Source of the DNA: Riptortus pedestris
Taxonomy: Eukaryota > Arthropoda > Insecta > Hemiptera > Alydidae
Length of the DNA stretch: 64,000 nucleotides
Assembly: GCA_019009955.1 (NCBI GenBank)
Contig: CM032228.1
Span: forward strand, 258,574,001-258,638,000
Direction: 5' to 3'
Each line of letters starts with the position of its first letter. Positions within the stretch are counted from its first letter, which is position 1. The notes beneath the pieces are model-generated. The model was not told the DNA's origin. It saw nothing but the letters and a program-made list of their open reading frames with translations, and did not search any database. Shown here piece after piece: positions 1-8,957 of this stretch. A program made the position numbers and the translations under genes.

Positions 1-539
1 GCATGCCCAATGCCGAAGCATCCCGCGAGTTCCCCCACGGGGGACAGCTATACCCACCTTGGGAGGAAATGCTCAACTCCCGTTGGGGTTCCAGGACTCT
101 ACCTTCCTCGAGTCTCCAACGCACCGATTCGTTGGCACCCTACACAGTGCTTGCCAAGCGGGGGAGACTGCCACTCCAGCCGGTTAGGGGTCCACCGCTG
201 TAAATGCGTCCCAGCCCTATACATCATACCAGTCCGTTGTCCAATCCAGTCCAAACGATCCGGGTCATTACCTGAAATCAAACAAAACAAAACAAAAACA
301 AAACAAAAACAAAACACAAAAACTCCTTGCGTCCCAGTCCAAAAACGTCATGCCAATCCGTAGTCCAAATCAGTCCAAATCAATCCGGGTCGTATCCTGA
401 AACAAAAGAAGAAACACACACTCTTATCAAACACACCATTCACGCACTCATTTAACATCTTCCTCTCACTCAATTACACCATTCACAACACACAGTCACA
501 CCCCAGGAGAGGCATAGCCCCACCTGACGACCTCTTCCG
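1..539. other. Unresolved GC-rich then A-rich element-like sequence
   Basis: No convincing coding frame is present. Bases 1-230 are GC-rich. A motif near 175-200 resembles 657-680 in the adjacent ORF1 fragment (ccagccggtt followed by ggggt-like sequence). A segment around 248-283 is repeated in diverged form at 372-408 (agtccaaa, then atccgggtc, then cctgaaa), each followed by A-rich sequence, which suggests a duplicated element end. It probably belongs to a further retrotransposon unit whose remainder lies outside the window. Confidence 0.35.
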
Positions 540-764
540 TTAGTCACACTGCAAGCAGTGTGTCCAGCCCGCACGTGGGTTTTTAGGCCCGGACGTGGAA
601 GTAGGCGCTAAGACAGGGGGGTCGCCCCCTCCGATCAGACCTGGAACACTATGTTCCAGCCGGTTCGGAGTTGGACCCCTGGCCGCTCCGCACAGTCGGA
701 GAAGAGCCCCCGCCACGGAAGCCGCCTTCGCGCTCCTGGTCGTCATCCCTTTCTTCCCAGACAT
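540..764 (-). pseudogene. ORF1 (Gag) N-terminal fragment, family A-like, frameshifted
   Basis: Starting from an ATG at 764 the frame reads MSGKKGMTTRSAKAASVAG. This matches the ORF1 start at 21,959, which reads TRSAKAASVAGG after MASQRV. The frames diverge after AASVAG, where a small deletion in a G-rich run turns the GGSSPTVRSG region into ALLRLCGAARG. The remaining frame ends at 540 without reaching the zinc-knuckle region. It is the N-terminal piece of a Gag-like protein from the leftmost unit and is not functional as it stands. Confidence 0.6.
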
Positions 765-789
765 CGCCAACTACACACACAAGCACACA

Positions 790-790
<1 letters not shown>

Positions 791-851
<61 letters not shown>
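791..851. repeat. 61-bp A homopolymer (T tract on the element strand)
   Basis: An uninterrupted run of A on the plus strand lies between the ORF1 start at 764 and the leader repeats at 853-930. On the element strand it is oligo-T, so it is not a poly(A) tail of the minus-strand elements. Its exact length is prone to sequencing error. Confidence 0.9.
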
Positions 852-852
<1 letters not shown>

Positions 853-854
<2 letters not shown>

Positions 855-930
855 GGCACACGCCGTATACCACAGCGATGTATGGCACACACCGTATACC
901 CCGGCAATGTATGGCTCACCCCGTATACCT
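853..930 (-). promoter_or_regulatory. 5' leader with iterated GTATAC motif (3 copies)
   Basis: Three near-copies of a motif read on the minus strand as GGTATACGG, then (C/T/G)GTG(T/A)GCCAT, spaced about 28-30 bases. The same motif is iterated in the leader at 22,008-22,290 and occurs in every mosaic leader. Its position just upstream of ORF1 suggests a promoter, leader or protein-binding array; the function is unknown. At about 930 the sequence switches abruptly to ORF2 coding sequence. Confidence 0.5.
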
Positions 931-1562
931 TAGCCACGCCGTCAAAGCCGCTCCTGAAGCCGGACTGCTCAGGTACATGCGTCACCACCGCCTCCAATCG
1001 CGCTGCCAGAATCCTGTGCAGGTGCCTAACTATCACCGATGCCAACGAAATGGGTCTATAGTCAGCCGGCCCAGTCACCACTTCTGTCTTAGCCGACGGA
1101 GTCTCGAGGATGGGAGCCCAGTACTCTCGGAGCTCATGAGCATCGTGCGCAGAGGAAGGAGAACCGCCGGCCAGTATATCACTTGCGGCAGCCCTCCTAT
1201 CCCTACGCCAGAGCTCCTGAGTCCTCCCATACTGCACCCTTCTGGGCAACCCATCCCCCGAGCCGGCAAGGCCCCTCCAGGGGAACTACCCCGTCGGCGA
1301 GGCACTGGGGGAGACTCCGCCAGGTGCACAGACACCCACTCGGCCAGCCTCTCCCCGAAAAACCTTCGGCACGAAGCCTAAGATCCTCGGCGACCAGCAA
1401 CGACACCTCTTCCGAAGTCCACCTCGCCTTCTTCCTATCCGTCCGAATGTCAGCATTGAACTCGGAGGGGTGCGCCCTCTTCGCATGCAGACCAAGACCA
1501 GAGTTGGTCGCAAACCTCCGAGCGCAATGCCGGCAGCCAAACGGAGTCGGATCAGCCATCAT
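931..1562 (-). pseudogene. ORF2 (R2-like RT) fragments, family A, with two internal deletions
   Basis: The ORF2 start at 1562 (MMADPTPFGCRHC) gives the N-terminal C2H2 finger (C-X2-C-X12-H-X4-H) and the start of the Myb-like region (RWTSEEVSLL). At about EGFSG the sequence jumps and shifts frame to the PRRVQYGRTQEL region. It then jumps at about 1092 directly to the RT start (KTEVVTGPADYRPIS) and stops after SGFDGVA at about 935. The catalytic YADD motif and the endonuclease are missing, so this copy is dead. Confidence 0.75.
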
Positions 1563-1846
1563 AGTTGGTCTCCTGAACCCGCAATTGGTATGTCCTCCTG
1601 TACGCCGGACAGTCCTTGCTGGCCAGTTTTGGGCTGCTTAGTCAGCGTACACGCCGGGCAGACCGCAGGCTTGTCCTTGGAGGGACAGGCAGCCACCTCA
1701 TGCCCCTCGACTGCGCAATGCCCGCAGACCAAGGGCCGCCTACATCCTGCTGCTCTATGATTATAGAGCTTGCACCTGTGACACCGGGTGACCCCTATGT
1801 AGTCGTCCACCCTACATAGGTCCCAACCGATGGCCAGGTGCTGCAA
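1563..1846 (-). pseudogene. ORF1 (Gag) zinc-knuckle fragment, family A
   Basis: Encodes the C-terminal third of the Gag-like protein, beginning at HLAIGWDLCRVDDYIGVTRC. The first two CX2CX4HX4C knuckles are intact (CHRCKLYNHRAAGC-type and CGHCAVEGHEVAAC). The third (CPACTLTKQPKTG) is followed by a small deletion and frameshift near 1615, so the usual MTSKDCPAYMRAY ending is lost. Upstream, at about 1846, it is joined abruptly to 5'-leader sequence, with the first two thirds of ORF1 deleted. Confidence 0.75.
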
Positions 1847-2129
1847 AATTGCTGCTCCACCGGAACCGGAAGCCGGAAGTCCTCACACCTGTCACCAGTA
1901 AGCCTCCTCAGCCACCTGCACTCGCCTGCCAAACGTCAGCGCTGCAGCTCCTCTGCAACCCACTGAAAAACTGATTTAAACAGAGAGCGGCACACAACGA
2001 TGTTCCCTTCACCACAGCTAGGTGAAGATTAACCACGTGCGCTGCTGTCTCTGTGGTCCTGCAGCCATGGCCCTGGAAGAGACCCCGCATTCCTTCAACT
2101 TCACCGCTGAGTCCGGGGTGCCAGGCTAT
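1847..2129 (-). promoter_or_regulatory. 5' leader of unit 1
   Basis: Reading on the minus strand it begins with the shared 5' segment (agcctggcaccccgga, then a piece resembling family B ORF2). It continues with a piece encoding a CRTTETAAHVVN-like ORF2 stretch, then ttcacctagctgtggtgaaggg. From there it runs into a true-leader-like stretch shared with 22,730-22,900 (gaggacttccggcttcc, ttccggtg). It is a link between the short mosaic leader and the long leader of unit 6. Confidence 0.6.
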
Positions 2130-2433
2130 AACAAATTTATTTGCGAGTTTCCAACAAAATTACAATAATAATAATAATACTTCATTTAACAATACTAATA
2201 ATCTTCCACCTGAAAAAAAATCTAGGGTCACACACAGAGGGGGCTCGCTACACCCCTATTATTGGGATGCCCTGAAGGGGCATATGGTTTTAAAAGTCCC
2301 CACCCAGTTCCAAACATCAATTTTAATTACAAACAAAGCCGAAACATGAATTTTGCCCATCGTTGCGCCGTGTAGTCGCTGCCATCGTCGTCTTCCACCT
2401 CAGCGCCTGCTTCCATGTCCAGCTGCCCGGCAA
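2130..2433 (-). other. 3' UTR of unit 2, family A
   Basis: Lies between the ORF2 stop at 2434 and the unit junction. It contains GGGG-CTCGCTACA-CCCC (about 2240-2256) and the stem ATGCCC / GGGCAT with a 5-base loop (2267-2283). These are followed on the minus strand by an AT-rich stretch with AAT repeats, and finally AAATAAA before the junction. The same order recurs in the other A-family 3' UTRs. In R2-group elements the 3' UTR RNA is what the RT recognises, which fits conserved hairpins here. Confidence 0.7.
2240..2283 (-). other. Paired stem-loops in element 3' UTR
   Basis: Two neighbouring inverted repeats: GGGG/CCCC around CTCGCTACA, and ATGCCC/GGGCAT around TGAAG. Copies of the second occur near 6763, 17540, 23696, 25846 and 27522. 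In two of them the loop is TTAT rather than TGAAG while the stem is kept, which is what selection on RNA structure would produce. Confidence 0.6.
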
Positions 2434-5248
2434 TCACGCGGCCGCGATTCTTCGTCTCCAGCTGCTGTAAGACATCAACGATCCCCGGATCACCCTCTGC
2501 GTCATCCAGCTCAGAGCGCACCTAGGGACACCCAGCGCCCTGAGCTTCTTCGCCGATTCCTTATGCCACACACCTTTCCAGTTGAGGGTGACCGGGATCA
2601 CCCGCCACTCAGCAGCCGGAGCGCTCAGCTTGCGTGACGCGGCCGCGTACACCCATGCTCTCCCGTACCGCCTAATCTTCGCCTGATCTGCTGCTCTAAA
2701 ACCCGCTCTTCCAGATAGCACCTGCACATCGAGCACCACTGCTTTGCCATCTTTAGCCGCAAGCAGATCAGGTCTTCTGATGACCGCGTCCCGGGCGAGG
2801 GTGGGCTCCTGGACCACTTCGTACTCTTGCCTCCTCAAAGACTCTGCCAGGAACCTCACCAGGGCATCATGCCTGAAAGTCCTTCCCCCCACCGCCAAGG
2901 GGCAATGATTAACCACGTGCGCTGCTGTCTCTGTGGTCCTGCAGCTAGCTCTGCAATTAACATCTACCACATGTCTTCTGCCCCTTGACAGTCTCACCCG
3001 GGTCGGGAGAGCACCCGCATACAGCCGGACAAACTGGACATACTCCTTTCCAGTCAGCTCCTCAGCCTCCCTCGCGATCCAGGCCGTGGACGCCCGTACC
3101 TCACCCGACTGGACCAGGTCCAGGCCATCGGTGTGCCCATCCAGGACCCCCTTAAATTGGAACCCAGGGTTCGGTAAGGCCAGCCCACCCGGTATCCCCT
3201 TCCCCAGTTCCTCACGCACACAGTCATTCAAACCAAAGATCTCCAAGGAGTCCAAAACAGCAGAGAACCGCTTCTCCCTCAGATACAGGACAACGGCCCT
3301 CAGGCAGGGAACCCCCAGGCCACCGAGCCGAACGGGAGTGTGGAGAAGGGCATTCGGAGTATCGTGTGGCAGGCGCAACCAATGGCGGACACAACCCCGC
3401 ACCTGGACATCCAACCTTCTTAAGAGCAGCATACTCGCGAATACCAGCTGGTGCAAGTGGGCAGGCAGGAGGAAAGTCCTCACCATTTCCATCTTCTGCT
3501 GAGGTTTCAAGGGTGCCCTATCAATCCTCCTCAGAGAGATGTTTAAGTCCAACACAGCCCTGACCACCCCTGAGGGACCGAACTTCACCCCCAGGTAGTC
3601 CCAGACCTCCCCAACTTGGACTGCACCAATAACCCCGCTCTCAACACAAAACTGAGCCTCCGCATCCATTTTCACCACCTTCCGTCTGCCGTCGGGCTGC
3701 AGCACAAGTGCCCGCGACTTGTCCGGATTAATCTCCAGACCCAAGTCGCCAAGCCCCTGCACCACCTCCCTTAGCATCGCCTTCATGCCATTCGGCGTGG
3801 TTGAAAACAGTGCCAAGTCGTCAGCATATGCTAAGCCTCGGATTCTGGTGCCCCCAAAGAGGAAGCCTACGCTACCGGGTAGTCCCAACAGCACATGGTC
3901 CAGCACCATGTTGAACAAGATCGGTGATAGCGGATCACCCTGCCTCACCCCTCTGGCCGGCCTGAACTCCTCAGAAGCCACACCACCTCCGACTATCTGA
4001 GAAGTTCCCTCGCCGTATACCCGCGCAATGTAGGCGATGAGCTCCGCCTGCACCCCCCGCGCCTCCAGAACGCGGACTATGGCGGCGTGGCTAACATTGT
4101 CAAAGGCCTTACGGACGTCCAGAATACTGAGACACAACGGTCTCCTCTTCTTCCAGACCATCCGCAAGACCGCGTCCAGGACGAAGACATTGCAAGCCAC
4201 GCCGTCAAAGCCGCTCCTGAAGCCGGACTGCTCGGGTGCATGCGTCACCACCGCCTCCATGCGCGCCGCCAGAATCCTATGCAGGTGCCTCACTATCACC
4301 GATGCAACCGAAATGGGCCTATAGTCCGCCGGTCCGGTCACCACCTCCGTCTTGGGTAGCATGGTCACCCTGGCCCTCAACAAGCTGGGGGGTACACCCC
4401 CTTCCAGCATGATGAGGTCCAGCACCAATGCACGAACACGCCAGGGCACACTCCTCCACACCCCTGGCGTGACCCTGTCAAACCCAGGGAGCCCAGTACT
4501 CTCGGAGCTCATGAGCATCGTGCGCAGAGGGAGGAGAACCGCCGGCCAGTATATCACCTGCGGCAGCCCTCCTATCCCTACGCGAGAGCTCCTGAGTCCT
4601 TCCATACTGCACCCTTCTGGGCAGCCCATCCCACCAGACCCCGGCGGCCCCCCGAGCCGGCAGGGCCCCTCCCGAGGTACTACCCCGTCGGCGAGGCACT
4701 GGGGGAGGCCCGGCCAGGTGAACAGACACCCACTCGGCCAGCCTCTCCCCCACCACCTCGCCGCTCAGGGCCTCCAGGGCAATGCCCACGAGTCTTTCGG
4801 TGGAGAGGGTGGTATCCGACCTAAGGTCATCCACCAACCCCCTAACCCCCTCAGAAACGAGGACAAGCCCACTGGCAGGAGCCGACACCCCCGCCGCCTC
4901 ACCTCCAACCGACTGGGACCACTCCACACTGCCTGCCACTTGCTCCAGCTTCCGCCTATAGGAGAGCTTTGCCCGCGCGCCCTTAATCGCTTCCGAGGTC
5001 CTGCCGTCCATAACCTCAGAGAGGCGGACATTGATGTTCCCCGAGAAACCAGAGGCACGAAGCCTCAGCTCCTCGGAAACCAGCAACGCCACCTCTTCCT
5101 CGGTCCACCTCGCTCTTGTCCTCTCCGTCCGAATGCCAGCATTGAAATCGGAGGGGTGAGCCCTTTTCACATGCAAACCAAGCCCTGACTTGGTCGTAAA
5201 CCTCGGATCGCAATGCCGACACCCAAACAAAGTCGGACTAGCCATCAT
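2434..5248 (-). pseudogene. ORF2 of unit 2: R2-like reverse transcriptase/endonuclease, family A
   Basis: The most complete family A ORF2. From ATGATG at 5248-5243 it has one C2H2 finger (CRHCDPRFTTKSGLGLHVKRAH), a Myb-like helix region (RWTEEEVALLVSEELRL to KLSYRRKLEQ), and RT blocks including DYRPISVASVIVRHLH, LDVRKAFDNVSHAAI, GVRQGDPLSPILFN and LAYADDLALF (near 3808-3834). These are followed by the CCHC segment CRASCRTTETAAHVVNHC and the endonuclease signature RRPDLL with VVLDVQV. It ends at WRRRIAAA. Near 4485-4500 about 30 codons are deleted with a frameshift (ELREYWAP joins to FDRVTPGVW), splitting it into frames of 256 and about 680 codons. The target-primed copying function is broken by this lesion unless it is an assembly error. 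Confidence 0.85.
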
Positions 5249-6367
5249 AATTGGTCTCCTGGACCCGCATTTGGTATGCCCTCATGTACGCCGGACAGTC
5301 CTTGCTGGTCATTAAATGACCAGTTTTGGGCTGCTTAGTCAGCGTACATGCTGGGCAGACCGCAGGCTTGTCCTTGGAGGGACATGCCGCCATCTCGTGA
5401 CCCTCGGAAGCGCAGTGCCCGCAGACAACAGGCCTCCTACAACCCGCTGCTCTATGATTGTACAGCTTGCACCTATGACACCGGGTGACCCCTATGTAGT
5501 CATCAACCCTACATAGGTCCCACCCGATGGCCAGGTGCCCGCTCTTCAGGATCAGATCTCTCAGTGCGGGCCTCACCGAGATCACCACGTGCCTAACGCG
5601 GCCCACGCCTTCTCGCGGACCAGTGTAATGGGAAAACTTTCCCCACTCCCCCTCGAACCCTCCCCGGCCCGCGAAGTTCTGGCCCTTAATACAGGCCAGA
5701 ACCTCGCCGCCGGAGATTGTTCGAGGGACGTCATACACAATCAGGCGCGGGTCCGCCCTAGTCTTCTCACGCACCACCAATCCTGCGCCTGCCAGCCTCT
5801 CCTTACACGCCAGCACCTTCTTTGCCCCCTCCACAGTTCCCGTCCTCACCTCCACTGCCCTGCCTCGGCGCCTAACGGCCACCACCTGAAAACCCATCTC
5901 CGCTGGGTTGACCTCCCTCTGGAGCCTTTCCTTCACGCCAGCTGCCCCGACTCCAACCCGGGTTCCTGGTCCCTCGGCTCAACCAAGACCACTCCCCCAA
6001 CCCGAACGGCAGCACCGGCCGGCTTAGCCACATCTGCATATGACCTCCCCGCACGACGCGCCGCCGGCATGGGGGGCGGCCTAGACGTCTCCCTCACCGG
6101 CTCCTGCTGTTAGGCTGCGGGTCCGGCTATAAGGAGCTCGTCCAGACTGCTCCTTAGCCCCCGGACCTCGGACAATACCTCTGCCGACTCAACCCTATTC
6201 TCGAGGTCCCGCCTAGCGGCCTCGGTCCTTACCAGGTCGACAGCAAAGTCCTGACACAGCCCAACAACAGTACGCCAATGCGCCATCATATCCTGTTTAA
6301 CATCCATTGGGATGTCCTTCTTCACGCTCAGAGCCCTTCTAAATTCTATCGTTGCTTCATGTAGCAC
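5238..6367 (-). pseudogene. ORF1 of unit 2: Gag-like protein, family A
   Basis: Lacks the N-terminal 60 or so residues; the frame opens at LHEATIEFRRALS straight from the mosaic leader, with no ATG. A stop interrupts at about 6110 (AGPAA then TAA, where other copies read CAG), and a frameshift lies near 5940. The rest is clear: an RRM-like stretch (LIVYDVPRTISGGEVLACIK, then FSHYTGPREG), then three knuckles, CHRCKLYNHRAAGC, CGHCASEGHEMAAC and CPACTLTKQPKTG. The frame ends RVQETNYDG with its stop at 5240-5238, inside the start of ORF2 (11-base overlap). Gag of this type binds element RNA in R1-clade elements. Confidence 0.8.
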
Positions 6368-6374
6368 GAACAGA

Positions 6375-6626
6375 TTTTCAACAACCCGAAAAACCGTATA
6401 CCTACCGACCTAACGGTCACACCGTATACCCAAGAGAGTACGGAACACGCCGAATACCAGCTGGTGCAAGTGGGCAGGCAGGAGGAAAGTCCTCACCATT
6501 TCCCTTCACCACAGCTAGGTGAAGATTAACCACGTGCGCTGCTGTCTCTGTGGTCCTGCAGCCATGGCCCTGGAAGAGACCCCGCATTCCTTCAACTTCA
6601 CCGCCGAGTCCGGGGTGCCAGGCTAT
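6375..6626 (-). promoter_or_regulatory. Mosaic 5' leader of unit 2
   Basis: Reads on the minus strand as a patchwork: the junction segment; a B-like ORF2 piece (DSAVKLKECGVSSRA); an A-like ORF2 piece (CRTTETAAHVVN); leader sequence ttcacctagctgtggtgaag; another A ORF2 piece (MVRTFLLPAHLHQLVF); then GTATAC-motif leader sequence ending in tatacggtttttcgggttg. The same patchwork begins units 3, 4, 5 and 6. Confidence 0.75.
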
Positions 6627-6961
6627 GACATCTTTATTTGCGAATTTCCAATCATACAATACAATAATAATCAATACTTCATTTAACAAAAATTAAATAT
6701 CTTCATCCTGAAAAAAAAAATAGCTAGGGTCACAAATAGGGGGGCTCGCTACACCCCGATTATTGGAATGCCCTGAAGGGGCATGTGGTTTATAAGTCCC
6801 CACCCAGTTTCCAAACATAAATTTTGATTACAATATTGCCGAAACATATAAAATTTTGCCCATCATTGCTCCGTGGAGTTGTTGCCGCTCACCAGGTCCT
6901 CTAGTACCTCCCGCAGGTCCAGGCCGCCCGTCCTCAGGTCCAACGTCCAGCCGCCCGGTCG
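6627..6961 (-). other. 3' UTR of unit 3, family A
   Basis: Same organisation as 2130-2433: a GGGG/CCCC hairpin near 6740, an ATGCCC/GGGCAT hairpin near 6768-6783, an AT-rich stretch, and an AAATAAA hexamer just before the junction. Confidence 0.7.
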
Positions 6962-7828
6962 TCACGCGACAGCGATTCTTCGTCTCCAGCTGTTGAAAGA
7001 GATATGTGATCCGCGGATCACCCTCTGCGTCATCCAGCTCAGGGCGCAGCTTGGGACACCCAGCGCCCTGAGCTTAACCGCTGATGCTTTGTTCCATATA
7101 CCCTTCCAGTTTAGGGTGACCGGGATCACCCGCCACTCAACAGCTGGAGCACTCAGCTTACGTGTCGCTGCCGCGTATATCCAGGCCCTCTCGTATCGCC
7201 TAATCTTCGCCCGATCTGCCGCCTCGAAGTCTGCCCTTCCTGACAAGACCTGTACATCCAATACGGCCGCCTTGCCGTCCTTCACGGCCAGCAGATCGGG
7301 TCTTCTCAGCACTTCACCTCGGGTAAGGGTGGGTTCCTGGACTACCTCGAATCCACGTCTCTCCAATGACTCGGCCAGGAACCGCACCAAGGCATCATGC
7401 CGAAGGTTCCTTCCGCCTGCCGACAAGGGGCAATGATTAACAACATGCGCCGCCGTCTCCACTGCGCCACAGCCACCACGGCAGGCCAGCTCCACTCCTT
7501 GTCTTCTGCCCCTTGTCAGCCTCACCCGGGTCGGGAGGGCCCCCGAATAGAGCCGGACGAACTGGACGTACTCCATTCCAGTGAGATCCTCCGCCTCCCT
7601 TCCAACCAGGCAGTGGATGCCCTCACATCGCCCGACCGGACCAGGTCAAACCCGTCACTGTGCGAGTCCAGCCGCGCCTTAAACACCCCACCCGGATTAG
7701 GCCCAATAATCCCCCTAGGCAACCTTCCCCCTAGCTCCTCCCTGACGTCGTCCCCCAGCCCAAAGGTCTCCAAGGACTCCAATACGCCGCAGAAGCGCCG
7801 CTCCCTGAGATAGGGAACGACGGCCCTC
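6962..7828 (-). pseudogene. ORF2 C-terminal half of unit 3, family A
   Basis: Covers the region after the RT: RAVVPYLRERRFCGVLESLETF onward, then the CCHC segment CRGGCGAVETAAHVVNHC, the endonuclease residues RRPDLLAVKDGKAAVLDVQV, and the end WRRRIAVA. A frameshift near 7600 splits the reading. At about 7828 the sequence is fused to an ORF1 fragment, so the whole RT is missing. The unit is an internal-deletion derivative of about 1.9 kb. Confidence 0.8.
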
Positions 7829-8258
7829 CTTCTGGAGCCTTTCCTTAACCTGCTGCCCCGATTCCAACCCGGGCTCCTGATCCTTCGCCTCAACAACCAC
7901 CACACCCCCAACCCGAACGGCAGCACCGGCCGGCTTAGCCACATCTGCATATGACCTCGCCGCACGACGGCCTGGGCGTCTCCCTCACCGGCTCCTGTTG
8001 CTGGGCTGCGGGTCCGGCTATAAAGAGCTCGTCAAGACGGCTCCTTAGCCCCCGGACCTCGGACAATACCTCTGCCGACTCAACCTTGTTTTCGAGGTCA
8101 CGCCTCGCGGCCTCTGTCCTAACCAGGTCGACAGCGAAGTCCTGGCACAGCCCAACAACAGTACGCCAGTATTGCATAACCTCCTGCTTCACATCCATGG
8201 GTATATCCTTCTTTGTACTGAGGGCCCTTCTAAATTCTATCGTTGCTTCATGTAGCAC
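7829..8258 (-). pseudogene. ORF1 N-proximal fragment of unit 3, family A
   Basis: Encodes LHEATIEFRRALSTKKDIPM through RGLRSRLDELFIAGPAAQQQ, then, after a short deletion and frameshift near 7970, AKPAGAAVRVGGVVVVE to KERLQK. It joins ORF2 sequence at about 7828. The RRM-like part and all zinc knuckles are lost. The first residues lack the ATG-containing N-terminus, as in units 2 and 4. Confidence 0.75.
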
Positions 8259-8269
8259 GAACAGATTTT

Positions 8270-8500
8270 CAACAACCCGAAAAACCGTATACCTACCGAC
8301 CTAACGGTCACACCGTACACCCAAGAGAGTACGGAACACGCCGAATACCAGCTGGTGCAAGTGGGCAGGCAGGAGGAAAGTCCTCACCATTTCCCTTCAC
8401 CACAGCTAGGTGAAGATTAACCACGTGCGCTGCTGTCTCTGTGGTCCTGCAGCCATGGCCCTGGAAGAGACCCCGCATTCCTTCAACTTCACCGCCGAGT
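8270..8500 (-). promoter_or_regulatory. Mosaic 5' leader of unit 3, slightly shortened
   Basis: Same patchwork as 6375-6626, but the first bases (agcctggcaccccg) are absent. The segment starts at gactcggcggtgaag and abuts the end of the family B 3' UTR at about 8501. Confidence 0.7.
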
Positions 8501-8957
8501 CATCAGGGGCTCATTACACCCCGGGGGGAGGGGGCCCTAGGGGCAAACGATGTGAGTCCGCTCCCGTTTGGAGGGATCTCACTAAAACTAACTTAACAAC
8601 TAAAAAAATCAACAAAAACAACAAACTTAAACATATTATCCATAAAAAATATAAACAACACAATACTCAACAAACTAATGTCTCAGTGAGACTACAAAAA
8701 AAAACGAAAAGAGAAAAAAAATAATCCTTGGAGTTCTTTAGATTCTTACAGCTAAATAAACAGAAAAATACAAGGCAACAACATTAGCTAAGAGGAAAAC
8801 ATAAATCCAAAAAAAAAAAAAAAAAACAGAACAAAAGATAGAACAAAACAATCACAAAAAACAAATTACAGTAAAATACTATATACACAAAACACTTAGT
8901 GTCCATTAGACCCCGCCTAACGGTCATGTCTCTTCTAACCAGTATCACCACCTGAGG
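8501..8957 (-). other. 3' UTR of the family B element (unit 4)
   Basis: AT-rich, A-rich on the plus strand, non-coding. Near the distal end it keeps GGGGCTCATTACACCCC (about 8506-8523), the family B counterpart of the hairpin in family A 3' UTRs. A second diverged copy of this 3' UTR is at 14,905-15,469. The terminal AATAAA region seen at 14,910-14,930 is missing here. Confidence 0.6.

Noticed and set aside
791..851. Poly(A) tail of a plus-strand retrogene
   Set aside because: Upstream plus-strand sequence is antisense ORF1 and there is no plus-strand gene or target duplication.
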